Shown: positions 10,670 through 23,337 of the stretch, in pieces
Layout of the letters: each line of letters starts with the position of its first letter
Position numbering within the stretch: the stretch's first letter is position 1
Assembly (NCBI RefSeq): GCF_019112545.1
Contig: NW_025064880.1
Span: 231,968-295,967, forward strand
Length of the DNA stretch: 64,000 nucleotides
Direction of reading: 5' to 3'
Origin: Guyanagaster necrorhizus
Lineage: Eukaryota; Basidiomycota; Agaricomycetes; Agaricales; Physalacriaceae
Translations under genes and position numbers: made by a program
The notes under the pieces: generated by a model
What the model was told of the DNA's origin: nothing
Databases searched by the model: none
The model's input: only the letters and a program-made list of their open reading frames with translations

Positions 10670-13600
10670 ATTGAGATTTCATAGTTATGGATGGCATTGT
10701 CAGCATTGAGATTATGTTTATAGGTCTATTAGTTGGATTCAGGTCCATAACCCTTCTATTTAATCAGATAATAGAGCACAGTGTGGCTACTACCACTACA
10801 GGCTTGAACTTTCTGAAGTTTGTGATCCAAAATTTATTTGACTTCATAGTGTTCTTCATCTTCAATCAAGATGGGTTTGGGAGAAGGTGGAGTTTCCTGG
10901 TTAGAAAAGGCAAGTGTAATGTATGGAGTAAAGAGAGTTTTATTGAAGACCAGATATATATATTAGATGTTAGGCAGCTTTAGGCAGTATGGAGAAGTGC
11001 TAATCTTTGCAAAGATAGTAAAAGGACCAGTACATTTGTTGGCAAGCTTGTGTTTTAGGCAAGGCAGGTAAAGGTTGCTGGTGTTGAGCCAGATCTTGTC
11101 ATTGATAGAATAGTCATAGGCAGGCTGCTGGTGTTTATTATATTGTTTCTTTATGATGACAGCAGCCTTCTTGAGAGTGGTATGTTTTTTGGTGTAAATG
11201 AAGGACATGAGTTGTGTGAAGTCCAAGGATGCAAGAGTCATTGTATTGTGTCAGTTAATGACCATGATATGAGGATGGCATCCATGGTTAATAAAGAAGG
11301 GTGTCTTATTTGTTGCAGAGTGGATGCAGTTATTATGTTAAAATGCTACAAGAGCAAGCTATTTGGTTCATCATTCTGTCTGTGATTAATAAACATCCAA
11401 AGATACTTTTTAATCTCTTGATTAGTATGTTTGGTTTGCCCATCAGTTTGAGGGTGATAGGTGGTTGAGGCATTGCTTCAGATGTTAAAAGGACAATAGA
11501 GATTATCAAGAAATTTAGAGATGAATTGTGGTCCATAGTCTGAAATAATGCCTTGTGGTGTTCCATGCTTCATATAAACTTCACCATATAGAATCTTTGC
11601 TCACCTCTCAGAAGACAGTTCCATTGAACATACAATTAAAATGATCACTTTTGAGAACTGATCAATGATGATAATAATAGCATCATAGCTATTACATTTA
11701 AGGAGTCCAGTGATTATGTTGACTGGATGTGGGTTCATGATTCTGTGGGAATCTCATTTAGATAAAGTGGGATGGCTTGTACCTGCATGCTTGATTTGGT
11801 TCTATAACAGGTTTCATATCTCTTAACATACTTCTTGACATTCTGTCTCATCTTTGGTCATCAGTATTCTCTCAGCATCAACTCCTTCATTTTTGCGATC
11901 TCTGAGTGTCCTGTAGTGATGTGGTCATAAGACATTATGATAATTTCTCTCTAAAGAGTATGGTTGTAGAAAATGTAAATTTGATTATTATAGTAAATCA
12001 AGTCTCCTGACTTAGTCATGCCCTGCTCATAATTGATTGATGGAGCAATCCATTGATCTCATAATTCTGTTTATTATATCACACTCTTGATTTATTCATG
12101 GACTTCTTCTGTTGGCATGATCATAGCATAGAAATGTTCTAGTTTCAGAAGGGTTACTTCTTTATTGTCCTCCCCTCTCTGATCATGATCAAGCCTGTGG
12201 CTCAGCAGGTCCATCTTCTTATTTGCCATTTTAGCCTTGTGATATAAGATGTATTAATACTGAGTGAGCTCAGTGACTCAGTGGGCTTATCATTGGTTGA
12301 GCTTCTGCAGTAATTGAAAGTAGTGTAGATTTTGATGATCAGTCCAGATCTTGAAGGTGTGAATGGCACTGATCAGATAATGCCTCCATTCAGCAAGTGC
12401 CAACATAATGGCCAAGAGTTTCTTGTCATAAATTTCATAGTTTTGTTCTATGGTGGTCAGTGCTTTTGAGAGGAATGTGACAGGTCACCATTTCCCTTCC
12501 TGCTCTTTTGAGAGTACTGCTCCAATTGCTCTCTTGCTTGAGTCAGCCTCAACTCAGAACTTCCCATTCTCTGTTGATATTGCAAGTACCACATCCTCAG
12601 CTAATTGTCTCTTCAAGTTGTTGAATGTGGCCTGTTGGGTGATTCTCTAGGCTCAGAGAGCATTTCCCATGAGCTGAGTCATAGAGCAGACAATCTTGCT
12701 GTAATCTTGGATAAATCAGTGGTAAAAGCTTATAAATCCAAGAAAGGATTGTAATTCCTTCTTCTTGGTTGGCATCAGCCACTCTGTTACTCTGGCCACC
12801 TTGATGGGATCCATTCAGATACTTTTCTTATTGATGATTACTCTGAGATACTTGATCTCCAGTATCTCAAACTCACACTTCTTGGCCTTGAGAAACAGCT
12901 TATGCTTCCTCATTAGTCCTAATACTTGACAGAATAGGCATTGATGTTTGTCTTGATCTTTCAACATAATCAAGATGTCATCTAAATAGATTGTGACCTT
13001 CTCTGTGGCAATGAGGTTCTTGAAGATGTCATTCATCATCCACTGGAAAGTTGTGGGCAAATTGGTTAATCTAAAGAATATGACCATGAGCTTGAACAGA
13101 TTATGGTTAGTCTGGAATGCAGCCTTCCATTCATCTTCCTCTTTAATCCACACATTGTTGTATCTCTATTGAACATCAAGCTTGGTGTAATATTGAGTGC
13201 CACACAGTTTATCTATTAATTCAAAAATCAATAAGAGAGGATAGCAGTTCTTGATCATTATCTTATTGAGTTTTCAGTAGTCCTGGACCAGTCAGAGTTT
13301 GCCATTCCTCTTTTTGACAAAGAAGAAGGGTGATGCTATAAGGGATTTTGATGATCTAATTCATCCACTGGACAAGTTTTCTTCTAAAAACTTATCCAAT
13401 TTGATCTGTTCCAGCAAGCTGAGATTGTATACCTTGCAATTAAGGTTGGTGCTAGCATTGTGGATGAGTTTGATAGCATGATCCCAAGGCTTCAGTTCTG
13501 GTAATTTGTTGAAACTCTCTTTGGCAAACAGATCACAGAAATCTTGTGCCCATTCAGGTACCAGTTCTTCAAATGTTTTGGTTTCCTTCTTTTCATTTGC

Positions 13601-14463
13601 CTTTACTGCCAGATCATTGGCATGATGTATAGCTCAGATGTGGATTGTATGATTCAGATCTATAGCCAATATTGTTTCTCTATCCTCTATCTCCTCATCC
13701 CAGCAGTCTTCCAGGTCTTCATTCAGCAGCTCAAAGGAGATTTTTCAGCAGCAGTATCATGCAAAGGTAATCCAGCTCATCTTCTGATTGATCAATGGAT
13801 TATACTGTGTGAGCCAGTCATAATCAAGAAAGATCTCCTTGGATCCCAAGTCAGTCACAGCTAAATTGATCTGTTCTGATTATTAGTCAGAGTTTGACAA
13901 ACTCTATGATCAAATCAGCTTGGTTCTTGGTGCTATCAGCATTGTAGACAGGAATAAGTCCTGCTGTGGCTCATGTTGGGAGACTGTGCTTGGTGATGAA
14001 AGCATGATTGATAGAACTTTTGGTGCAGCTGCTGTCAATCAGAGCACTGATGGTATGTGCAGACTGACTGATTAGAGTCTCAATTTGTATCTTTGTCATT
14101 AGGTCCCTTTCAGTAGCCTTTTGTTGCCAGATATATTTCTTGGATCCTCTCAATTTGTCTAACCACTCCAAGGCCTGATTCTTTTGTGTCTTCTTCATTC
14201 CTTCAATCATCTCATCAATTACTTCTTCAGCTCATGTTTGGTGTATCCAATTCTTGAGTACTGTTTTGGCCTCACCTTCATCTTTGGCATTTTGAATGGC
14301 CTGTCCTAGGTTTTTGTGATTCCTTTAGTGTGTTTGAGATAGCAGAATCAGGTATATTTGAATGCACATGTAAATAAGTACCTACAGAGCTAGCATAAGT
14401 CTGACCAGCAGTATTCTGAGACAGACCATTAAGTCCTTTGGCCAACTGAATAGAATCACTCAC
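10670..14463 (-). pseudogene. E6 pol (PR-RT-RNase H-IN-chromodomain), broken
   Basis: From right to left: pol N-terminal segment; protease with ALIDSSC near 14040 (Asp-Ser-Gly now Asp-Ser-Ser); RT about 12700-13520 with the YLDD catalytic box intact at 12977-12988 and the FFRLTNLPTTFQWMMNDIF block; RNase H about 12050-12660; integrase about 10880-12030; chromodomain 10680-10870 (DEEHYEV, then a stop-bearing KGYGPESN motif). The polyprotein would copy and insert the element; many stops prevent that. Chromodomains of this group bind modified histones and direct insertion (family knowledge). Confidence 0.85.
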
Positions 14464-17378
14464 TCATTGGTTCAGTTTTTTATCTCCTCAACCTTCATGT
14501 CCTTTCCAAGTTCTTCAAGCTCATCTGCTTTCTTCTGCAACTCAGCAATCTGTGTCTGAATATCCTCATGTGTTTATTTCTTCTTCAGGCAATTCTGAAA
14601 CAGATGATCTTTCTCTCTACAATTGAAGCATTTCATCTCCTTTCTCAATCAGTCAACATCTATAGGTTTTCCCTGTCCAGTGTAGGTAACTCCTGTACCA
14701 GTCTTTTGGGTTGAATAGAAGAGTGTGAAAGTCAAGGCAGATGTGTTGAGCTCAGCAAGGGTTGGCATATTAGCCTTTCTTTGATTGCTGGATCATTGGT
14801 CATCCTGCTGATAAACATTTTCTGCCTTCTATCTGTATTGCTCTTTGTTCACCATAATGATCCATGCCTTCCACTTTTCATATCCCTTTGGGATGTTGAA
14901 ACTAATGTTGGAGATCATTATGATATAAGAGCAGAAGATCTCATTTTTCAGATATTCAACCAAGCATCTATCATCATCAATATTGTTGATAAGCCCAGCT
15001 AGTTTGGCAAGTCATTCAAACTCATTGAAGTATTTGATGGCCATTTTGTCTCCTATTCAAAGATCCTTCATCTTCTATTTGTGGACCTCCTGGACAGCCA
15101 GGTCAATGAATTTATCACACATCATCTGTTTAAATACTGGCCAGGATGGCAGTTAGTGGTGCCCTCTGATCACAGAATAAAGGTTCTGACTCTTTAAGAT
15201 TCACCAAACTTTGATCTTGTCCTCAAAATAAAACATAGCAAAGACAATCTGATAAATATCAGTAGATAGATAGGCAGAATATACTTCAAAGTATTGCTTG
15301 CAATCAATCAAGAAGTGATCAATATTATCAGATTGTCCCTTAAAGGGCCAGGGTTTTTGTACAAGGTCCAGTTTGCACTGTATAAGAACCAAGTCAAGGG
15401 CAAGCAGCCTCATCAGATTTGGATAGCCATCAAAGGGTGGTACTCTCTAGTGCAACATGGAGAAGAAATGAAGAGAGTCATCATAAGTGACTGAACTTCC
15501 AGAGATTCACTCTTCTGACTTCCTGATGATTCTCCTATTAACAGTTGTAAACCTCTGTTTAGTGGCCTCAGAGTCATCTCTCTTGGGCTGTCCACTTGTT
15601 TCAGCTTTATCAGCAGGGAGTTGTCCTTTCATCAATCAGTTTCCCTTCAGTTTCCAGAGATCTCTAGTCAGATTCTCAGCTTGCAAGGTTTGTGGCTTCC
15701 AGTGATGACTGGAGGCCATGTTGATAGCTCAGATTGTTGGTACTAAGTATATGGTCTATTTTAGAGAGACAGGTGGTGTACTCAGCATTGGTCAGATATT
15801 GAACTGTGATTGATACCCCAGAAGTTTGGCCAGAGAGTCTTTGGGATGTTGTTAGTTATACAGGTAAATAGCTTGTTTTGTCATAGCATACTGTAAAATA
15901 TCAATTTGTTCTTCTGGACCAGCTACTGTATACTCCTTCCTGAGTGAAGTCATCTGCCACTTCAAATTCTGAGTAACCTTATAAACCCTCTCCTGATACA
16001 ATTGCTTGAGTTTCTTCTCCTATTCCTGTTGTATTTCTGCTTCTAATAATTCTTTATTCTTGAGTTTGGCAGGGTCCCTAGGATAATCAAAGATTTCTGG
16101 AATAAGATCATCCTCTCCACTGTCCTTGTCAGAGGAGTCATCATGTGAGTTGAAGGTGGACAGTGCCCAGAGTTTCATGGTCATGGATGAGCTGTCCTTG
16201 GATGCTGAATCTGGGATCAGCAGGAATGACAGATTGAAGAAGGAGTCCTTCAGTAGACTCCTCTCAGCTTCCTGCCATCTCCACTGCTGCATGATACTCT
16301 CAGAATCAGTCAGTATTTCACTTGTCAAGGAGTACTCCAGCAACTTGGCCTTGATGAGTTGCTGAATAGTTGACTCAGAAATATGGACTGATGCTAAGAG
16401 ATAGATTCCATAGATAGAGAGAGGGGTTTCAGGAGTTTCAGAAAGAGAAATTTCTTGTAGAAATAGAGAGAGCTCTGTTCTGGGCCAGCTTGGCTCTCAG
16501 AATGAGCTCAGAGTGTCCTCTCAGTTCCTGTATCTTTTATAGTTATTCCTTCTTCAGTTCTGTTTTCAGGCTGCATTTTCATACTGGTCTCTATAATAAG
16601 CTTTTTTAGCATTATGCTATGCATCAGATTCAGATCAAGTTCTAGCTAGCTGAGTCCTGTGTCTCTGAGCAATATTATGCTCTTTTCTGTGTATCTCAGC
16701 CCAACTTTTAATTGGTCTGGCCTCTTGGATGAACTTCTTCATTTGCTTGATGATCCAGTCAGGTATTTCTGAAGTTCCTGATGAACTGTCTGCAGGCTCA
16801 AGTGAGTTGACATCTCCAACCTCTGAGTGCTCAGGGGTTGCATAAAAAGAGTCATGAGCCAAAGCCAGTTGGACAGCATCAAGAGAGTTTCAGACAATTC
16901 CACCAATCCCATAGGTTGAAGGAGCAGTAGAAGAGTTGGGAGACAGCCTCTCCTCAAAGAAGTCACTGGGGAGGTCTTTGTCCTCATAGTTTGAGACTGG
17001 AGGGAGGTTCAGCAGGTTCTAACAGATGATGCATCAGTTATACCTTTGGAGACTCTCAAGGGGACAGCCTCTTTCTGATCCTATCAGAAGAGATTCTAAA
17101 TTCAGAATATAAGAGGTGGTTTTGGGTACAGTTCTCTGTGCAGGCTTGTTGGTGGTTCTGATGGGTTCTGGAGAGAGGCCATGAAGAGAGAGAATAGGCA
17201 TGATGTCTCTGGTTTAGTAGTAGACTGTTTAGAGACTATGGTAATATCTGATTATCCAAGCAGTGACAGATTAGTTTTCTCAGCAGAGATAGACAATAAC
17301 AAGAAGCCAAAGTAGAGTGCCAATAATAGTGCTCAAGAGCTTAACAAAATAAGAAGTAATATCATAGGTTGATGGCAT
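14464..17378 (-). pseudogene. E6 gag, giant Gag, broken
   Basis: Starts at ATG 17378-17376. The opening residues include KLLSTIIGTLLWLLVIVYLC, a hydrophobic helix matching that of E1, E8 and E12. A long acidic/Ser-rich region follows (e.g. DSSDKDSGEDD near 16100-16150), then Retrotrans_gag-like sequence (about 14990-15400, DNIDHFLIDCKQYFEVY) and an intact CCHC knuckle near 14590-14640 (CFNCREKDHLFQNC). It ends in TGA at 14466-14464, overlapped by the pol frame. Several in-frame stops are present. Confidence 0.8.
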
Positions 17379-17437
17379 TCAGTTTTCTTTGCCTCTAGTA
17401 TGCATAAGAAAAGAGAAGCAGTAAGCTTTGAGCTAAC

Positions 17438-17884
17438 TGTTAAATCTAACTGGCATGTGATCTAAACACATAATAAAATAATGCTGTATCATGTTCATAC
17501 AGTCATGCTAGAGTCCACTTAATGTGTTCTAGTAGGTGAAGTGCTTTCAAGGCCAATGACAGGTAAGGCTCAAGAGAAGATAGTATGAGATAAAATTATA
17601 GCTCAAAGCTGGGCTACTACAGCAAGAGCTATCCTACTTATATACTGTTCTGCTTATAATAAATATAATACTATTTATTGTACTGTTTTGCATTTTGATA
17701 CTGATTCTGTCTGGTCATCAGAAAGAGGACAATAGGAAATTGTCTGTAGGCAAGGTGACCAAGTACAATAGCATTCTGTCTATTGTAATTATCTAATGTT
17801 TCCATGCTCTTTGAGGTGCTTAAAATAAGATAGATGCTCTGATAAGATAAGAAAAAGATATAGAAATAGAAAAAGATCATAACA
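17438..17884 (-). repeat. E6 5' LTR (447 bp)
   Basis: Starts TGTTAAATC and ends ATCATAACA. Element-strand features: TATATAAG at 17644-17637, self-primer AGCTTTGAGCTA at 17610-17599 (34 nt on) and the complementary primer site GTTAGCTCAAAGCTT at 17437-17423. GATAA motifs cluster near 17823-17862. Confidence 0.93.
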
Positions 17885-18419
17885 ATATTAATGAAATATA
17901 AGCATTTCATGATCACAAAGTTGCAGCCAATCATTGGTCACCACCTCTACTAGATAGATTTACACTCCTACTAGATATGAAAGTATCACCTATGTTCATA
18001 GTCTGGCAGAATAGAAAACCCTATATCATAACAGATTACACTTTCTCTGGTTTAAATGCAGGAATCTCCACTAGTGAGGCAAAGATCAAATACAACAATA
18101 TGCATCCATTTGATGAGGCTCTTCACAATGCCAAAATACAATATCTCAATGCTGATTTCATCTTATATAAAAGTGATGTCACTAAGACCTTTTTTAATTT
18201 ACCAGCACATCTTCTATGGCAAATTCATCAAGTGGTTCTTGTTGACAACCGATATCATATTGTTAGACAGCTTATCTTTTGGAGCTGAGCTTCACTCAGG
18301 ATTTGGTGCTTGGTCTCAGCCTTATTGTGCTAGATTGAAATCCATCATCCCAATATCACTGACCTTCATGTTTATATGGATAACTTCTTTGGCTGAGATT
18401 TTACCAATCACCAAGTTTT
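17885..18419 (+). pseudogene. E5 reverse transcriptase, N-terminal half
   Basis: Resumes E5 after E6. It reads through a typical YR-element RT: KPYIITDYTFSGLNAGIS (18010-18065), the conserved YNNMHPFDEALHNA block, SDVTKTFFNLPAHLLWQIHQ (first catalytic Asp) and RQLIF. A frame change and stop follow near 18288, then LHVYMDNFFG at 18364-18393, the Y-x-D-D box with its last Asp changed to Asn (YMDN, 18373-18384). E7 interrupts here; the rest of the RT palm and thumb resumes at 35986. Confidence 0.85.
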
Positions 18420-18890
18420 TGTTATGATTTTTCCTACTTTTCTAATCTTTTCTATGGACTTACTCCTATTTATGCTTAGTCAGAGTGCCTAGATAAGTGC
18501 CTAAGGCTATGAGAAAGGCTTAGTCATCATAAGATGAGCCAATCCATTATTGTTCTCTGATGTAGTAACTAGCCCTTGACAATATACAATCAACCTTTTA
18601 TATACAGTAGCAATGCTCAAGGACAATGAGCACAAAGGACTTGGAACCATACAATAGATAGTCATATATTTATCTCCACCATGTACAGTATATAAGGAGG
18701 CTCACTCTTGCTGATAATCTCCAGCTTCAAGCTAAAGTTTATCCTCATGTTATTCTACTCTTGAGCCAATCATAAGGCCTTAAAGCACATTGATCAATGC
18801 TTATATCAAGTGAACTCTGACAGAACACTTGAATGCAAAGTGATATCAGTTTATCATGTGTTTATAGTCATATGCAACTTGAATCTAACA
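18420..18890 (+). repeat. E7 5' LTR (471 bp)
   Basis: TGTTATGATTTTTCC...GAATCTAACA. Contains TTAGTCA twice, a TGCTCA-7 nt-TGAGCA inverted repeat near 18612, TATATAAGG near 18690 and a decayed self-primer AGCTTCAAGCTAA at about 18723. The partner at 35510-35980 keeps AGCTTTGAGCTAA at this site. Confidence 0.95.
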
Positions 18891-18983
18891 ATTAGCTCAA
18901 AGCTTCTACTTCTCTTTTCTTATACACTATAGTGTGTGGAGAAAATCAAATACCATCTATCAACTCCAAATCTCCAAACTTTG
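18891..18983 (+). promoter_or_regulatory. E7 primer site, leader and gag start
   Basis: ATTAGCTCAAAGCTT (18891-18905) abuts the LTR and is complementary to AGCTTTGAGCTAA of the 3' LTR. The gag start codon seen in sister copies is ATA here (18950-18952). Coding continues for 31 bases until E8 interrupts after CTTTG (18979-18983), and the frame resumes at 27076. Confidence 0.75.
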
Positions 18984-19443
18984 TGTTAAACTCAAGCATC
19001 ACATAAACTGATTACATGTGATAAATGACTGCTACCTCACACTTTGGGTAAAACAATCAAGTCTGCTGATATGTAATCAGAACAGTGTATTATAAGACCT
19101 GATGATTGGCTTGAAGGTAGAATGAGATAGAATTAACTTTAGCTTAAAGCTGGGGATTATCAGCAAGAGTGAGCTTCTTAAATACTACACAAATCAGATT
19201 CTAAATATACTACTACTATTTGTGTGTTGTCAAGTCTTTTGTGTCCATTGTCCTTGGTTGTCAATACTGTATATAAAAGAGCAATTGTGTGTTGTTGAGC
19301 AATGCTGTTACATTGAAAGACAATGACAGACTTGGCTAGTTGTGATGACTAAGCTCTGTCTCACAGTCCTAAGCACCTGTTCTAGCACTCTGACTAAGCA
19401 TAAATAAAGGTTAATCAAGAAAAGGAATGGAAAAATTGTAACA
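18984..19443 (-). repeat. E8 3' LTR (460 bp)
   Basis: TGTTAAACTC...ATTGTAACA on the plus strand. Directly to its right lies the polypurine tract (minus strand AAGAAAGAGGTAA, 19456-19444), the expected plus-strand primer. Confidence 0.94.
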
Positions 19444-19479
19444 TTACCTCTTTCTTAAGACTATCATCCTGATGGCTTA

Positions 19480-22400
19480 ATTAAGAGATAATTCATAGTT
19501 GTGTATAGCAGTGTCAGTATTCATCAGTTTTTCATTTACCCACTGATTGGACTCCAGCCTGTATTCTTTCCAGCTGATAAGATAATCAACTGTTGTTATC
19601 ATTCCACCCCCTTTTGCTCTGATTTTTTGCAATTTATAGTTTAATACTTGGTTGACCTTATAGTATTCTTTGTCATTGATCAGGTCTGAGGGTGGAGGTG
19701 GAGGTCATTTTTGGTTGGGGAAGGCTGATGCAATATAAGGGGCCAATAATATCTCATTGAAGACATTATGGATCTTTCAAGTTGGTGGTAGTTAGAGTTT
19801 ATAAGTGCTGGCCCTGATTTTGGATATTATTAGAAATAGGCCAGTGTGTTTATCAGCCAATTTGTGTTTTAGGCATGGGAGGTGAATGTTGGAGGTGTCA
19901 AGCCACACTTTGTCACTGACTATATATGTGTGTGCAAGTCAGCAGTATTTGTTGTATTGGACTTTTATTGTTAAGGCTGCTTTTTCAAGTGCTATTTTTG
20001 TCTTGGCATGAATATTGGATATGATAGTGGCAAAGTCTGTGGATGCCAGGGTTGTGGTGTGGTGTCACTCAGTTTGCATAATGTTTGAGTGTCTGCCATG
20101 GTTGATAAAGAACAATGTCTTCTCTGTAGCCAAGTGAACTCAATTGTTATGTTAGAAGGTGGTGAGAGCCAGCCATTCTATCCAGTCATCTTGTTGATAG
20201 TTAATAAAGAGGTGGAGATACTTTTCCACTTCTTGATTTGCCCATTCTGTTTGTCTATCAGTTTGAGAATGGTATATAGTAGATGCATTTTGCTTGATAG
20301 TTAGGAGGTGATAGAGATCATCTAGGAATTTTGAGATGAATTGAAGTCTTCTGTCTGAGATCACCACTTGAGGCATGCCATATTTGGCATACACCTTATC
20401 ACATAGGATTTTTGCCCAACCCTCAGAGGTCAGTTCTGTCAAGCAGGTGATCGGGATGATCACTTTCAAGAACTGATCAACTATGACAAGGATCATGTCA
20501 ATGGGAATATGGGTCTATAATGATGATGGAACCTCATTCAGATATAGTGGCATGGCTTGGGCCTGGGTTGATGACTTGCCTCTCTGGCAAACTTTACATG
20601 CTTTGACATATGCAATAATATTGTTACTCATCTTGGGCCACCAGTACTCCTGCAGTATCAATTTCTTGGTTTTGGCAATGCTGAGATGACCAGTGGTTGC
20701 ATGGTCATGGCAGGTGATGATGATTTTGCCACATAGTCTTTGGTCATGGGGAATGTAAATCCACCCATCATAGTGGATGAGACTCTCTTTCTTTGTCATT
20801 TCCTGTTTGTGGTTGAGAGATGGGGCCACTTGCTGATCCCATTTGTGACTGTCTCAAGTCACACTTTTAATGTGCTTATAGATCTCCTCTTCTGTTGGCA
20901 TTATCATAGCTCTAAAGTGTTTGGGCCATAATAATGTGACTCTTTCATTATCAGTCCCTCTCTGATCATGATCTGCCCTTTGGCTGAGAAGGTCGGCCTT
21001 CTTGTTTGCTGTTTCTGCTTTATAATGGAGTGTGTATTGATATTGGCTGAGTTCAGTAACCCATCTGGCTTGGTGATGATTGAGTTTCTGGGGCTGCCAG
21101 AAGTAGTGAAGGTTTTGATGGTCTGTCCAGATCTCAAAAACTTCTGTGGCTCCAATCAAGTAATGCTGCTATTCTTTGAGTGCAAGCATGATAGCCAGTA
21201 ATTCCTTGTTATATATCTCATAGTTTTGCTCAGTGATGGTGAGTGCTTTTAAAAGAAATGCAACTAGGCACTATTTCTTGTCTTGTTCTTAGGAGAGTAC
21301 AGCACCAATAGCTCCTTCACTAGAGTTAGCCTCCACTTGGAATTTTCCTTCTTGAGTGAGAATGGCAAGAACCACATCTTTGGCTAGTTGTTATTTGAGG
21401 TCATTAAAGGCAGTTTACTGAGACAGGCTCCAGGTTCAGGGGGTATTGCCAGTTAATTGCATCATTGGCCAGATAATTTTGCTTTAGTCCTGGATAAAGC
21501 ATTGATAAAAGTTTGTAAATCTGAGGAATGATTATAGTTCTTTTTTTTTGACTGGTTTCAGCCATTCTGTTACTCCTGCCATCTTAATGGGGTCTATCCA
21601 GATGCTTCCCTTGCTGATGATGATGCCAAGGTACTCAGTTTTGAGTACTTCAAACTCGCATTTCTCTGCTTTGAGGAATAATTTGTGTTTCCTCATAAGG
21701 GTCAGAACCTGTCACACCAGCTTCCTGTGCTTTTTCTTCATCTTGGACATGATTAGGATGTTGTTGAGGTAAATGGTCACCTTTTCAGTGGTAATGAGTT
21801 CCTTGAAAATGTCATTCATCATCCACTGAAAGGTCACAGGAGAGTTGGTGAGTCTGAAGAATATGACAGTTGGTTTAAATAGCCTCTGATTCATTCTGAA
21901 TGCTGCCTTCCATTCATCTCTCTCCTTGATGTGGACATTGTTATAGCCCCACCAAACATCAAGTTTTATGTAATATTTGGTACCCTAGAGTTTGTCCATT
22001 AACTTCAAGATCAGGAAAAGAGGATAATAATTTTTGATGATTATCTTATTAAGCTTCCAGTAGTCTTGGACTGATCAGAGCTTGCCATCCTTCTTTTTGA
22101 TGAAGAAGAATGGAGAAGCCATTGGTGATTTTGACAGCCAGATTCACCCACTAGACAGGTTCTCTTTCAGAAATCTATTGAGTTCCTGTTGCTCATTGTT
22201 GCTAAGCAGATACATCTTGCAATTCAGGTTGGCACTGGCATTTGGGATCAGCTTGATTGCATGATCCCATAGTTTCAGTTCTAGTAGTTCATCAAAGCTC
22301 TCCTTCTTAAAGAGATCTTTGAAGTCCTATGCTCATTTGGGTATCATTTCTTCAAAAGTCTTTTCCTCTCTCTGTTCGTTTGCTTTAGCTGCCAGATTAT

Positions 22401-23337
22401 TGATATGATGGACTGCCTGGATATGCATTTCCTGCTGGAGGTCTATGGCAAGGATGGTTTCTCCATCTTTCATTTTCTCATCTCAGCAATCTTCTGGATC
22501 TTCATCAGGTAATTTGAATGGAATTTTTTAGCACTGGCATCTTGCAAATGTGATTCTTCCAGTTTTCCAGTTGATTAATAGGTTATGATGTATTAGCCAA
22601 TCATGACCAAGGAAGACTTTCTTGGTTCTGAGGTCTGTTACAGCTAGGTCAACTTGCTCAGAGTAATCACTGATCATGAGTCTAAGCTTGATGAATTTGG
22701 TAATTGAGCCAGCCTGATTTCTGGTTCCATCTGCATTATAGACTGGGATTGGTGCTGCCATGGCCTAGATTGGAAGTTTGTGCTTGTCAACAAAGGCATG
22801 ATTTATCAAGCTCCTGATACAGCTGCTGTCTATTAAGGTGGTTACAGCATGAGTTGTGTGAGATGTGAGCATCTCAATCTGAGCTTTGGTGGTCAGATTC
22901 TGTCCTGGAGTTTTGGACTATCATATAAACTTTTGCTTTCCTCAGAGTTCATCAAGCCATTCCAAGGTGTAACTTCTTTCTACTCCCCTTATTCCTTCTA
23001 TTATTCCATTGTTCACCTCTTCTGTTCAGATCTGGTGGATCCAGTTCTGGAGCATGACTTTTGCCATGGCTTTGTCCTTGGTGTCTTTGATTGCCCTTCA
23101 AGTCCATTCAGTATCAAATGGCTTGAGCCAGGTATCAGGGCTTGCTGCTCCTGTTTGGCCTGAAGGCATTTGAGTTTTTTCTGGTGATTCCTTGATGTGT
23201 GAAGTGCAAATCTGAGGTATATTTGAATGCATAATAGAGATAAGTATAGAAGTAACTACAGAAACACTATCAGTCTGGCTAGCAGCTGGAGATTGCACAC
23301 TATAAAGTCCTTTGGCCAGCTCAGTGGAATTACTCAC
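19480..23337 (-). pseudogene. E8 pol (PR-RT-RNase H-IN-chromodomain), broken
   Basis: Pol N-terminal segment 22880-23337; protease 22500-22880 with the YNADGTRNQAG and FLGHDWLIHHN blocks; RT about 21440-22320 with the catalytic box changed to YLNN (21771-21760), so both Asp are lost; RNase H 20854-21400 (EIWTDHQNLHYFWQ, ADLLSQRADHDQ); integrase about 19740-20840, with CKVCQRG of the zinc part near 20590, the second Asp region ISDRRLQF near 20360 and TEWANQEVEKYL; chromodomain 19480-19700. Inactive because of the RT change and many stops. Confidence 0.87.

Larger units (their letters stand above)
10310..17884 (-). mobile_element. E6: complete Gypsy chromovirus, degenerate
   Basis: Both LTRs are present (10310-10629 and 17438-17884), with a target duplication ATATC (10305-10309) / ATATT (17885-17889) differing by one transition. 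On the minus strand, order is gag, pol N-terminal segment, PR, RT, RNase H, IN, chromodomain. It interrupts E5 between Gag and RT. Stops are frequent in all domains. It belongs to the same LTR subfamily as E4. Confidence 0.92.
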